In this document: in pieces, positions 46,981 to 54,631 of the stretch
Layout of the letters: the number at the start of each line of letters is the position of its first letter
Position numbering within the stretch: the stretch's first letter is position 1
Assembly (NCBI RefSeq): GCF_000022145.1
Contig: NC_011891.1
Location: 186,001-250,000, forward strand
Length of the DNA stretch: 64,000 nt
From: Anaeromyxobacter dehalogenans 2CP-1
GTDB taxonomy: Bacteria > Myxococcota > Myxococcia > Myxococcales > Anaeromyxobacteraceae
Direction of reading: 5' to 3'
Program-made: the position numbers and the translations under genes
The notes under the pieces: generated by a model
What the model saw: the letters and a program-made list of their open reading frames with translations, nothing else
The model's database searches: none
Told to the model about the DNA's origin: nothing

Positions 46981-47216
46981 GCCCGGCCCCACCCGCGCGG
47001 CAGCGGGCCGGCCGCGCCGGCGCGACAGGCGGCGCAGCAGCCGAACAGGCGCAGGCGCGGCGCGCGCACCTCGAAGCCGTTCCGGGACGCGGCGGAGGCG
47101 GCGAGCGCGCGCAGATCGGGGTCGATGGCCACCACCGCGCCGCAGCGCGTGCAGACGAGCGCGCACGACGGCTCGGGGGTGGCGGAGGAGGGGGCGGGAT
47201 CGCGGGGAGGGTGCAC
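46977..47216 (-). CDS. Fur C-terminal-domain-only protein (no DNA-binding domain)
   Basis: Seventy-nine residues from GTG 47216. The sequence CALVCTRCGAVVAIDPDL, followed by NGFEVRAPRLRLFGCCAACR, matches the dimerisation and structural-zinc domain of Fur-family regulators, with both CxxC pairs. The winged-helix domain is absent, and no matching frame exists upstream. The His-rich regulatory metal site before the first CxxC is also missing. ATG at 47258 is in frame but lies beyond the Fur box at 47238-47256, so the GTG after a CGGAG site was preferred. It is coupled to bfd. Confidence 0.65.
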   Translation of the reverse strand: MHPPRDPAPSSATPEPSCALVCTRCGAVVAIDPDLRALAASAASRNGFEVRAPRLRLFGCCAACRAGAAGPLPRGWGRA

Positions 47217-47237
47217 CGGGGCTCCGGAGATGATGTT

Positions 47238-47256
47238 GAGAATGACTCTCACTATC
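47238..47256 (-). promoter_or_regulatory. Fur box upstream of the Fur-CTD/bfd genes
   Basis: Minus strand reads GATAGTGAGAGTCATTCTC, identical to the classical 19-base Fur box at 15 of 19 positions by eye. It stands out as an AT-rich island in very GC-rich DNA. It lies 22 bases before the preferred GTG start. Confidence 0.75.
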
Positions 47257-47351
47257 ATGGGCGCGGCCCGCCGTCATGACGCCCATCAAGCGGGGGCCGG
47301 AATCGTGCCGGCCGGGCGGGGAGGCGCCCGGCCCGGCGCGCCGGCGGCGCG

Positions 47352-47381
47352 TTGCGGGCCGGGGGCCGGACGGTCTAGGGT
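47352..47381 (+). promoter_or_regulatory. Promoter of the DUF4303-like gene, probably leaderless
   Basis: TTGCGG (47352-47357), 18-base spacer, TAGGGT (47376-47381); the GTG start is 9 bases further on. No ribosome site. Confidence 0.5.
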
Positions 47382-47390
47382 CCCGGAAAC

Positions 47391-48443
47391 GTGCCGGATT
47401 CCTTCGACCTGGGCGCCTTCCGCCGCGATCTCACCCGCCGGACGGCCGACGCGGTGCACGCGCTGCGCTCCCGCATCGGGTCCGAGACCCTGTACGGCTT
47501 CGCGCTGTTCACGAGCGGGGAGCGGGACTTCGCCTGGGTGCGCGCCTCGGCCAACACCGAGGACGCGCTCACCCGGCGCGCCGCCGCCGCCGCCGCGCTG
47601 GACCCGCGCTTCCGGGGCGAGGCCGGGCGGCGCCTGCTGCGCTGGTCGGCCCCGGACTGGGAGTACCACGACTTCGCGCCGGAGGTCCGCGGGCTGGCGG
47701 TGCCGCCGCCGGAGGGCCGGCGGTCGACGCTGGACCCGGCGCTCTACGACGCGTTCGTGGGCGCGCTGAAGGCGGTGGACCGGGCCGGGCTGTTCGGCCG
47801 CGGCGCGGATCGCGCCTTCCTCACCGTGAACATCCTCTGCGACCACGCCTCGCCGGCGTTCTTCCGGCGCGGGCTCCGCGTGCTCAACCCGGTGCCCACG
47901 GCGGAGCGCCACCTGCACGAGACCGCCGCCGCGCCGTTCGTCCGCTGCGTGAACCGCGCCCCGCGCCGCGAGCGGATGCGCATCTGGCTGGCGCTGTACG
48001 AGGACCTCTACATGGAGTGGCGCACCCCCATCGCCGAGGAGGCGCGGGCGCGGGGGCTGAGCCCGTGGGAGGTCGAGGAGGAGCTGGCGCGCTTCGGGCC
48101 GAAGGTGGTGCCGGCGCTCATCGACCTCCTCGCGCACTACGGCTTCGCGGCGCCCATCGACCACAACCGCGGCTTCGAGACGCGCGAGGTGTGGCTGGCC
48201 GGCTCGGCGCTGTTCCTGGTGCGCCGCATCGGGATGGTGGCGGAGGCGGAGATCGCGCGCCTGCAGCGGCTGGTGGGCGACTTCGCCGAGCGCGACCGCC
48301 GCCTGCGGGTCGCGTCCACCCTCGCCGAGAACACCGCCCGCGTGCTCCACGAGCTCCGCCCGCGCCGCTTCCCGCCGTCCGAGATGGACCCGCTCACCTT
48401 CAAGCTGACGAACCCCGAGCCGTTCCTGCTGCGGCGGCCTTGA
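47391..48443 (+). CDS. DUF4303-like protein, unknown function
   Basis: A 350-residue soluble protein. The N-terminal part (LYGFALFTSGERDF, ASANTEDAL, LRWSAPDWEYHDFA) resembles DUF4303, a family known from polymorphic toxin immunity contexts and otherwise uncharacterised. The C-terminal 170 residues are helical with conserved-looking WLALYEDLYMEW and no recognised family. No toxin gene is adjacent. Cytoplasmic; function not assigned. Confidence 0.55.
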   Translation: MPDSFDLGAFRRDLTRRTADAVHALRSRIGSETLYGFALFTSGERDFAWVRASANTEDALTRRAAAAAALDPRFRGEAGRRLLRWSAPDWEYHDFAPEVRGLAVPPPEGRRSTLDPALYDAFVGALKAVDRAGLFGRGADRAFLTVNILCDHASPAFFRRGLRVLNPVPTAERHLHETAAAPFVRCVNRAPRRERMRIWLALYEDLYMEWRTPIAEEARARGLSPWEVEEELARFGPKVVPALIDLLAHYGFAAPIDHNRGFETREVWLAGSALFLVRRIGMVAEAEIARLQRLVGDFAERDRRLRVASTLAENTARVLHELRPRRFPPSEMDPLTFKLTNPEPFLLRRP

Positions 48444-48477
48444 CCTGCCCGCGCCGTGGCATAGTGCGCCTCCGCGC

Positions 48478-49293
48478 ATGACCGACCGAAGCCGCCGAGC
48501 CCGCCCCGCCGCCCCACGCCCGCCGCCGCACGACCGCCACGTCCTGTACGAGCGCGCCGTCCAGCACGCCGACAGCGAGCTCGACCTGGTGGACCGGGCG
48601 GTGCGCCGCGGCGGGGGGACGCCGCGGCGGCTGCGCGAGGACTTCAGCGGCACCGCGCTGCTCTCCGCGGCCTGGGTCCGGCGCGGCCGGGATCGCAGCG
48701 CGGTGGCGGTGGACCTCGACGCCGCGGTGCACGCCTGGGCGCGCGCCCACCGGGTGCCCGGCCTGGGCGCGGCCGCGGCGCGGCTGCGGCTGGTGGAGGC
48801 CGACGTGCGCGAGGGGCCGCCGGGGCCGTTCGACGCGGTGATCGCGTTCAACTTCAGCTACGGCGTGCTCCAGACGCGCGAGGCGCTCGGCGCCTACCTG
48901 ACGGCGGCGGCCGGCGCGCTGGCGCCCCGCGGCGCGCTGCTCCTCGACGCGTACGGCGGCTGGGACGCCGAGAAGGAGCTGGTGGAGCGGCGGCGCATCG
49001 GCGGCGGCGTGAGCTACGTGTGGGAGCAGGAGTCGTTCGATCCCATCACCCGCCGGGTCCGCTGCGCCATCCACTTCGAGCTGCCCGGCGGCCGGCGCCT
49101 GCGCCGCGCGTTCACCTACGACTGGCGGCTCTGGACCGTCCCGGAGCTCACCGAGCTGATGCGCGAGGCGGGGCTCGAGCCGGAGGTGCTGTGGGACGTG
49201 GCGCCGCGGGGCGCGACCCGCTACGTGCCGCGCCGCTCCGCCTCGAACCAGGGCGGGTGGATCGCGTACGTGGTGGGGCGGCGGCGGCCCTAG
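48478..49293 (+). CDS. Class I SAM-dependent methyltransferase
   Basis: A 271-residue protein. The SAM fold is visible in LREDFSGTALLSAAWVRRG, VDLDAAVHAWA, EADVREGPPGPFDAVIAFNFSYG, and a long C-terminal half with FELPGGRRLRRAFTYDWRLWTVPEL. TTGACC at 48440-48445 and TAGTGC at 48462-48467 may form its promoter, ending 10 bases before the ATG. Substrate unknown; a biosynthetic or tRNA role cannot be told apart. Confidence 0.75.
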   Translation: MTDRSRRARPAAPRPPPHDRHVLYERAVQHADSELDLVDRAVRRGGGTPRRLREDFSGTALLSAAWVRRGRDRSAVAVDLDAAVHAWARAHRVPGLGAAAARLRLVEADVREGPPGPFDAVIAFNFSYGVLQTREALGAYLTAAAGALAPRGALLLDAYGGWDAEKELVERRRIGGGVSYVWEQESFDPITRRVRCAIHFELPGGRRLRRAFTYDWRLWTVPELTELMREAGLEPEVLWDVAPRGATRYVPRRSASNQGGWIAYVVGRRRP

Positions 49294-50195
49294 CGCTCCG
49301 GCGGGCCGACGAGCGCAGCCTCGACCGCGCGGAAGTCCTCGGGCGGCTCGGCCTCGAACACCATCCGCGCGCCGGTGGCCGGATGCGGCAGCTCGAGCCG
49401 CGTCGCGTGCAGCATCACCCGCGGCGCCGCCACCTCCCCGACCCGGCGCGGCCCGCCGTAGCGCGCGTCGCCGAGCAGCGGCGCGCCGAGCGCGGCGAGG
49501 TGCACGCGGATCTGGTGGGTGCGGCCGGTCTCCGGGCGCGCCTCCACCAGCGCGCCGCCCGGCGCTTCACGCAGGGTGCGATAGCGGGTGGCGGCCGGGT
49601 CGCCGGCCGGATCGACGCGGCGCAGGCCCGGGCGCGCCGGGTCCTTGCCGAGCGCGAGCGCGACGCGGCCCTCCGCCGGCGAGGGCGCGCGGGCGCAGAG
49701 CGCGAGGTAGGTCTTCTCCGGCGTGCCGGTGCGGAACGCCTCGGCGAGCGCCGCGGCGGCGTCGCGCGTGCGCGCGAACACCGTCACGCCGGAGGTCTCC
49801 CGGTCGAGCCGGTGCACCAGCGTCACCGGCGCGCCGAGCAGCGCCGAGACCAGCTCGGGCAAGGCGCCGCGATCGGTCGTCAGCGTCGGCTGCGCCGGGA
49901 CGCCGGCGGGCTTGTCCACCGCGCACAGGTCCGCGTCGGCGTAGAGCAGCCGCTCCCGGCCCAGCGCGGCCAGCGCCGGCGCGGCGCGGCCGCCCTCCTC
50001 GAGGTTCACCACCACCTGCTGGCCGGGGGTGAGCGTGCGGCCCGCCACCTTGCAGCGGCGCCCGTCCACGAACACGCCGCCCGCCTCGATGGCGCGCCGG
50101 GCCAGGCCGCGCGAGATCCCGCCGCGCGCGGCGATGAACCGGTCGATCCGCTCGTACCGATCGGCGTCCGGCACGAGCAGGGTCAGGCGGCGCAC
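49290..50195 (-). CDS. RluA-family pseudouridine synthase
   Basis: A 301-residue RNA-modifying enzyme. An N-terminal S4 domain (YERIDRFIAARGGISRGLARRAI) precedes the catalytic domain with the active Asp in LVHRLDRETSGVTVFAR and the closing GRTHQIRVHLAALG. Acts on rRNA or tRNA uridines; position specificity is not readable. GTG at 50195 was chosen because the preceding frame runs through the FmdB gene. It follows FmdB by 17 bases. Confidence 0.9.
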   Translation of the reverse strand: MRRLTLLVPDADRYERIDRFIAARGGISRGLARRAIEAGGVFVDGRRCKVAGRTLTPGQQVVVNLEEGGRAAPALAALGRERLLYADADLCAVDKPAGVPAQPTLTTDRGALPELVSALLGAPVTLVHRLDRETSGVTVFARTRDAAAALAEAFRTGTPEKTYLALCARAPSPAEGRVALALGKDPARPGLRRVDPAGDPAATRYRTLREAPGGALVEARPETGRTHQIRVHLAALGAPLLGDARYGGPRRVGEVAAPRVMLHATRLELPHPATGARMVFEAEPPEDFRAVEAALVGPPER

Positions 50196-50212
50196 GGCGG
50201 GTGGGGGCGCGG

Positions 50213-50488
50213 CTAGGCGGCCGACTTGTTGGCCGGGCAGCTCGCGCAGGCCTCGGACTTCGGCTCGGCCTTCTTCTCCGGCTTCCGGTCCGGGGTGATG
50301 GCGGCGGCGCTCTTCCCGCCGTAGTCGGTGATGTAGAAGCCAGAGCCCTTGAACGCGAACGCGCTCGCCGACATCAGCTTCCGCACCTTCGAGCCGCACA
50401 CCTCGTGCACCTGCAGCGCCGGATCCGACATCTTCTGCAGGGCGTCGAACCTCCCGCACTTGGGGCACTCGTACTCGTAGATGGGCAT
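50213..50488 (-). CDS. FmdB-family zinc-ribbon protein
   Basis: Ninety-one residues starting MPIYEYECPKCGRFDALQKM, the standard FmdB start, with the second cysteine pair reduced to a single C in VHEVCGSKVRKL. A GSGFYITDYGGKS segment is also typical. A Lys-rich linker leads to a CASCPANK tail, which adds a CxxC. FmdB proteins are small putative regulators found across Bacteria; their role is unclear. A strong promoter lies upstream. Confidence 0.85.
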   Translation of the reverse strand: MPIYEYECPKCGRFDALQKMSDPALQVHEVCGSKVRKLMSASAFAFKGSGFYITDYGGKSAAAITPDRKPEKKAEPKSEACASCPANKSAA

Positions 50489-50509
50489 CGCGAAGAATCT
50501 CCAGCCCGG

Positions 50510-50537
50510 AACGTAAAGTCCGGGGTCCTTCTGTCAA
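50510..50537 (-). promoter_or_regulatory. Promoter of the FmdB gene
   Basis: TTGACA (50537-50532), 16-base spacer, TACGTT (50515-50510). GGAG lies about 10 bases before the ATG, so this transcript has a short leader with a weak ribosome site. Confidence 0.6.
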
Positions 50538-50665
50538 GCGATCGGCCGTCCAGCGGGACGGCGCGGGGCGCGCGCGGCGGGCCGGTGGCGATCCGCGCGC
50601 CGTGCTAAGTACCCGGGCGCCGGACCGATCCGCGACGGCGGCCGCGGCGGAGGTGCCTTTCTACC

Positions 50666-52045
50666 ATGGACGCGCAGGAGAGGGATCGGCTGGCGGGCGA
50701 GCTGGATGCGCTGACCACGGCGCTCGAGGAGGCGCGCGGGCGCCACGCCGCCGGCCTGGACCCCGAGCCGTCGCTCGCGCCGCTGTTCGCGGCGCACTCG
50801 GAGGCGGCGCACCGGCGGACGGTGGACGCGCTCCGGGAGGCCGGCGAGGAGGCGCTCGCCGCGCGGGTGGCGGCGCTCCGCGCCGGGCGGGCCGCCGCGG
50901 CGGGCGAGGAGGCCTGGCGCGCGGCGGAGGCCGCGGCGCGCGGGCGGGGGCCGGACGGCGAGGCGCCGCTCGCGACCCTGGAGCTGGCGGCGCTGCGCGA
51001 GCGGGACCGCGAGCGCCGGCTGGCGCTGGCGCGGGCCGCCGCGGCGGCGCTCGAGCCGGCGGCGGCGCACCGCGAGGCGGCCTGCGAGGCGGCGGCGCGG
51101 GCGCGCGCCGAGGTGGGCCACGCGCCCGACTGGCGGGTGGTGGTGGAGGGCGACCAGCTCCTCGCCGCCTCCGACGACGCCTGGCGCGACGTGCTCGCGT
51201 ACCGGGCCCGCGCCGAGCTCGCGCTCGCGCCGCTCCCCGCCGGCGACCTCACCCGCGCCGACCTCCTGCACCTCGCCGCGCTGGCGCGCTGGGACGGCTT
51301 GTTCCGCGCCGGGATGCTCCCGGTCGCGCTGAAGCTCACGCTCGAGCCGCTCGGCCTCGACGGCCGGGCGCGGGTGGACGCGGCGGAGCGCCCGGCGCAG
51401 TGGCCCGGCGTGCACGTGCACGGCGCGCGCATGTCCTTCCGCCCCCGCGGCGGCGCCGGCGACTGGCAGGATCTCGCCGAAGGGGTGGGGCGCGCGCTCG
51501 GGGCAGCGGCGGCGCCGCCGCACCGGCGCGATCCGGCGCTCGGCGCGGCGCTGGGGTGGCTGCTCGGCTCGCTGCTGCTCGAGCCGCGCTGGCTCGCCGA
51601 CCGCGCCGGCGTGGAGCGGCGGCAGGCGGCGGACGTGGTGCGGGACCTCGCGCTGCGGCGCCTGCTCGCGCTCCGCGCGCGCGCAGGGGCGCTGCGCGTC
51701 GCGACCGAGGTGGAGCGCGGGCTCTCCGGCGCGCGCTGGCGCGAGGCGTACGTCGAGGCGATGGAGGGGGCGACCGGCGCCCGCTGGGAGGGCGTGCGCG
51801 CCGCGCGCGACGCGGACGCCGCGGCGCACGCGGCCGCGCTGCGCGGGGCGGACGCCGGCGAGCGGCTCCGGCGCGACCTGCGCGAGCGGCTCGACGAGGA
51901 CTGGTGGCGCAATCCGCGCGCGGCCCCGCTGCTCGCGGGCCTGCTCGCGGCGGGGGCGCTGCCCCCGGAGCCCGGAGACGCGACGCCCGCGCCGGGGGAC
52001 GCGGCGCGGGCGCTGGTGGTGCGGCTGGAAGGAAAGGCGCCCTAG
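50666..52045 (+). CDS. Large helical protein, unknown function
   Basis: A 459-residue, Ala/Arg/Glu-rich, almost entirely helical protein. There is no signal peptide and no membrane segment. Segments with aromatic residues (WRVVVEGDQLL, LARWDGLFRAGML, QWPGVHVHGARMSF, RLDEDWWRNPRAAPLL) suggest a folded core rather than a spurious frame. The overall helical make-up recalls M3-type peptidases, but no HExxH is present. GGAGG lies 12 bases before the ATG. Family not recognised. Confidence 0.6.
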   Translation: MDAQERDRLAGELDALTTALEEARGRHAAGLDPEPSLAPLFAAHSEAAHRRTVDALREAGEEALAARVAALRAGRAAAAGEEAWRAAEAAARGRGPDGEAPLATLELAALRERDRERRLALARAAAAALEPAAAHREAACEAAARARAEVGHAPDWRVVVEGDQLLAASDDAWRDVLAYRARAELALAPLPAGDLTRADLLHLAALARWDGLFRAGMLPVALKLTLEPLGLDGRARVDAAERPAQWPGVHVHGARMSFRPRGGAGDWQDLAEGVGRALGAAAAPPHRRDPALGAALGWLLGSLLLEPRWLADRAGVERRQAADVVRDLALRRLLALRARAGALRVATEVERGLSGARWREAYVEAMEGATGARWEGVRAARDADAAAHAAALRGADAGERLRRDLRERLDEDWWRNPRAAPLLAGLLAAGALPPEPGDATPAPGDAARALVVRLEGKAP

Positions 52046-52055
52046 AGGAAGGTCT

Positions 52056-52196
52056 CACGGGGCTGCGCCCCGCCCCACGGAGCGGAGCTCCGCGGGGCCC
52101 CACCCTGCTCGCCGGGCCCCGTGCGCCGCGCGGGCGGCCTCGCTGCGCGCGCGACGGCGCCCCGGCCGGCTCGCTGCGCTCGCGAGGTTCGGCGTC
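52056..52196 (+). repeat. Composite hairpin repeat, copy D
   Basis: Begins 11 bases after the preceding stop: ACGGGGCTGCGCCCCGCCCC, GGAGCGGAGCTCCGCGGGGC and CCCACC are nearly identical to copy A (one or two differences over about 47 bases). The second module (52130-52190) is more diverged but ends GCTCGCGAGGTTC. It sits between convergent genes. Confidence 0.7.
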
Positions 52197-52540
52197 TACA
52201 GGCCTTTCTTTCGGAGCGCGCGGATGATCTTCTCCTTGGCGCGGGACGGGGCGGCGGCGGCCGGCGCCCGGACCGGCGCAGTCGCCGGCGCGGTGGCCTG
52301 CTCGCGCTCCCGCCACTTCATGTACGCCTCGATCTCGTAGGAGAGGACCTCGATCTCGAGGTCGCTCAGCCCCTCGGCGCTGCGCTCGAGGGGCGCCGCG
52401 CGGGGCGGGGCCGCACCGAGGCGCATCCGCACGACGCGCTCCTCCTCCGGCGTCAGCTCGCGCGCCGGGCCGCGCCGAAGCGCCGCCTGGGCAGAGCCCT
52501 CCGTCACGACCGCCGTGGTGCCCTTCTTCTTCGTCTCCAT
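52196..52540 (-). CDS. Small basic-ended protein, unknown function
   Basis: A 114-residue protein: a basic start METKKKGTTAVV, a central acidic helical block SDLEIEVLSYEIEAYMKW, an Ala/Pro linker, and a basic helical C-terminus KEKIIRALRKKGL. No family recognised. The promoter TGGACA (52575-52570), 16 bases, TACGAT (52553-52548) ends 7 bases before ATG 52540, supporting this leaderless start over the in-frame ATG at 52549, which overlaps the -10. Confidence 0.6.
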   Translation of the reverse strand: METKKKGTTAVVTEGSAQAALRRGPARELTPEEERVVRMRLGAAPPRAAPLERSAEGLSDLEIEVLSYEIEAYMKWREREQATAPATAPVRAPAAAAPSRAKEKIIRALRKKGL

Positions 52541-52547
52541 GCGGGCC

Positions 52548-52575
52548 ATCGTAGGCGCCGCCCAGGGCGTGTCCA
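52548..52575 (-). promoter_or_regulatory. Promoter of the small basic-ended protein gene
   Basis: TGGACA at 52575-52570, 16-base spacer, TACGAT at 52553-52548; ATG 52540 is 7 bases downstream. Leaderless layout. Confidence 0.55.
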
Positions 52576-52680
52576 TTTTTCGAAGGACGCCAGCCTCCCC
52601 TCCGCCCGTCCAGCCAAGCCCTCGCGATTCCGGCCGATTTCGCCGCTGACCCCCTACGTTCCGGACGGGTTGCCCGCGGC

Positions 52681-52736
52681 CCGCCTCCGGACCCAGAGTC
52701 GTTGCGGGCGCGCCGCCTCGGGACCCAGAGTAGTTG
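52681..52736 (+). repeat. Tandem direct repeat upstream of the CoA-binding protein gene
   Basis: CCGCCTCCGGACCCAGAGTC-GTTG (52681-52704) and CCGCCTCGGGACCCAGAGTA-GTTG (52713-52736): 22 of 24 bases identical, period 32, about three helical turns. They lie about 60 bases before the start codon and could be paired regulator sites. Confidence 0.55.
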
Positions 52737-52793
52737 AAGCGGGCGGGGAGCCGTGGGGCCGGCGGACGCTGGTCACCCCCAAAGGAGGCTGCG

Positions 52794-53246
52794 ATGGCGG
52801 ATTGGCGGGAGAACCTGGTCGAGCGCGACGAGGACATCCGGAGGCTGCTCGCGCCGGTGCGGCGCGTGGCGGTGCTCGGCATCAAGACCGAGGCCCAGTC
52901 CGATCAGGCCGCCTTCTACGTGCCGCGCTACCTGAAGGACGCGGGCGTCGAGGTGGTGCCGGTCCCGGTGTACTACCCGGAGGTGAAGACCATCCTCGGC
53001 GCGCCGGTCTACCGGACCATCGCCGCCATCCCCGGCACGGTGGACCTGGTGAACGTCTTCCGGCGCCCGGCCGACGTGCCGGCGCACGTCGACGACCTCG
53101 TCGCGAAGAAGCCGGCGGTGGTCTGGCTCCAGCTCGGGATCCGCAACGACCTCGCCGCGGAGGCGCTCGCGAGGGCCGGGATCCGCGTGGTCCAGGATCG
53201 TTGCCTGATGGTGGAGTGGCGCAGGCTCGGGCCGGCCGAGGATTGA
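52794..53246 (+). CDS. CoA-binding (Rossmann) protein
   Basis: A 150-residue CoA_binding-domain protein like the YccU group: VRRVAVLGIKTEAQSDQAAFYVPRYLKDAGVEVVPV (nucleotide loop), VDLVNVFRRPADVPAHVDDL, VVWLQLGIRNDLAAEALARAG and a closing QDRCLMVEWRRL. Members bind CoA; the biological role is not established. AAAGGAGG lies 5 bases before ATG 52794. A tandem direct repeat lies upstream. Confidence 0.85.
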   Translation: MADWRENLVERDEDIRRLLAPVRRVAVLGIKTEAQSDQAAFYVPRYLKDAGVEVVPVPVYYPEVKTILGAPVYRTIAAIPGTVDLVNVFRRPADVPAHVDDLVAKKPAVVWLQLGIRNDLAAEALARAGIRVVQDRCLMVEWRRLGPAED

Positions 53247-53270
53247 GCACGGACCGGCCCGGCCCCGGGA

Positions 53271-53441
53271 CTACGGCGCGAGCGGGATCGAGATCTCCTC
53301 CAGCACCGTCACCGCGCGCGGCGCGCTCGCCGCCCGGACGACGTCCGCCGGCGGGTTCGACATCCGCAGCGTGAACGCGGCGAGCAGCGCGACCGCCAGC
53401 ACCAGCACGCCGTAGCCCTCGACCGACTCCAGCTTCGCCAT
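53271..53441 (-). CDS. Small single-span membrane protein
   Basis: Fifty-six residues: a short polar start MAKLESVEGY, one hydrophobic segment GVLVLAVALLAAFTL, then an exported or cytosolic tail rich in Ala and Val ending VLEEISIPLAP. No family recognised. TACAAT at 53474-53469 could be its -10; no clear ribosome site. It lies between the CoA-binding gene and ctaA. Confidence 0.55.
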   Translation of the reverse strand: MAKLESVEGYGVLVLAVALLAAFTLRMSNPPADVVRAASAPRAVTVLEEISIPLAP

Positions 53442-53617
53442 GGCGACCCCCGATCGACCTCGACATCGATTGTACGGCCGGGTCGCAAGTTCATTTCAGG
53501 CCGCTCCGTCGCAGGCCCAGCCAAGGCGGGGGACGCTGTGCGTGAACGGAGGCCGGCCGCCGGCGAGGTGCTCCCTGGAGGCGGACAGGAGCGCGCAGGC
53601 GCGGACCGGCAGGTGGC

Positions 53618-54574
53618 CTACCCGAGCGCCGGCGCGTCGCCCGGTCGCGCGCCGGCAGGGCTGGCCGCGCCCGCCGGCGGAGAGAGCGCGGTGGCGGCGA
53701 GCACCACCAGCGCGACCCACAGCAGGTCGGCGACGAGCAGGTGGACGAGCTGCATCCACACCGGCGCGAGCAGCGCCACGTTCAGCACGCCCGCGAAGAG
53801 CTGCAGGCCGGCGAGCAGCAGCACCGCGAACGACGCCGCGCGCGTGTCCGCGTCCGGCCGGGCGCGCAGCGCGGACCGCGCCGCCCAGCCGAGCGCCAGC
53901 GTGGAGAAGACCGCCACGAACGGGTGGAGCACGCGGAGCCGGAGCAGCACGTGCGCCTCCTCCGACAGCTCCTGCCGGAGCCCCTCCGCGAACGAGGTCG
54001 CGGGGAACAGCGTGTCGCCGAGCGCGGCGATGGCGCCGCTCGCGCCGGTCAGGACGAGCGCCCCGGCGGCGAGGCCCAGCGCGCCGGTGAGGCCGGCGTG
54101 CCCGCGCAGCGCGAGCCCGCGCGCGCGTCCGGCGAGCGCCGCGGTGAGCGCGATGGCACCGACCAGCAGGAACGTGTTGGTGAGGTGGACCGCGACCACC
54201 CACCCGCGCGCGGCCGAGTCGTCCTTCGCCACCCAGCCGAACAGCACCAGCCCGGCGCCCACCAGCGCCTCCACCAGCACGAGCCCGAGCGATGCCCAGG
54301 CCCAGCGGCGCGCCGGATGGCCGGGCGGGAACGTGCGCCGCGCCGCCACCACCAGCGCGACCACCAGGAGCAGCGCCACGCCGCTCGTGGCACGGTGGGT
54401 GAACTCGATGACCGTCTCGAGCGCCGGCGAGCGCGGCACCACCTCGCCGTTGCACATGGGCCAGTGCTTGCCGCAACCGGCGCCGGACCCGGTGGCGCGC
54501 ACGAACGCGCCCCACACCACCACCGCGAGGTTGTAGGCGAGCACCGACCAGGCGAAGCGGGCGAAGGCCTTCAT
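53618..54574 (-). CDS. ctaA: Haem A synthase (CtaA/COX15)
   Basis: Converts haem O to haem A for aa3-type oxidases. The 318 residues have about eight membrane helices and the paired haem histidines in each half: VIEFTHRATSG and VAVHLTNTF, then RLRVLHPFVAV and MQLVHLLVADLLW. A periplasmic cysteine pair occurs in GSGAGCGKHWPMCNGEV. ATG at 54574 is preferred over an upstream in-frame start. Cytochrome oxidase genes are not in the window. Confidence 0.9.
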   Translation of the reverse strand: MKAFARFAWSVLAYNLAVVVWGAFVRATGSGAGCGKHWPMCNGEVVPRSPALETVIEFTHRATSGVALLLVVALVVAARRTFPPGHPARRWAWASLGLVLVEALVGAGLVLFGWVAKDDSAARGWVVAVHLTNTFLLVGAIALTAALAGRARGLALRGHAGLTGALGLAAGALVLTGASGAIAALGDTLFPATSFAEGLRQELSEEAHVLLRLRVLHPFVAVFSTLALGWAARSALRARPDADTRAASFAVLLLAGLQLFAGVLNVALLAPVWMQLVHLLVADLLWVALVVLAATALSPPAGAASPAGARPGDAPALG

Positions 54575-54631
54575 GCCGCACGGAAGACCACGCCCGTCGC
54601 CCGAACGCAACGGCTCCGCCGGGGACCGTCG

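Noticed and set aside
47238-47258. ATG at 47258 as the start of the Fur-domain protein
   Set aside because: It would put the Fur box inside the coding region; the GTG at 47216 follows a CGGAG site and begins closer to the conserved domain. Kept as an alternative only.
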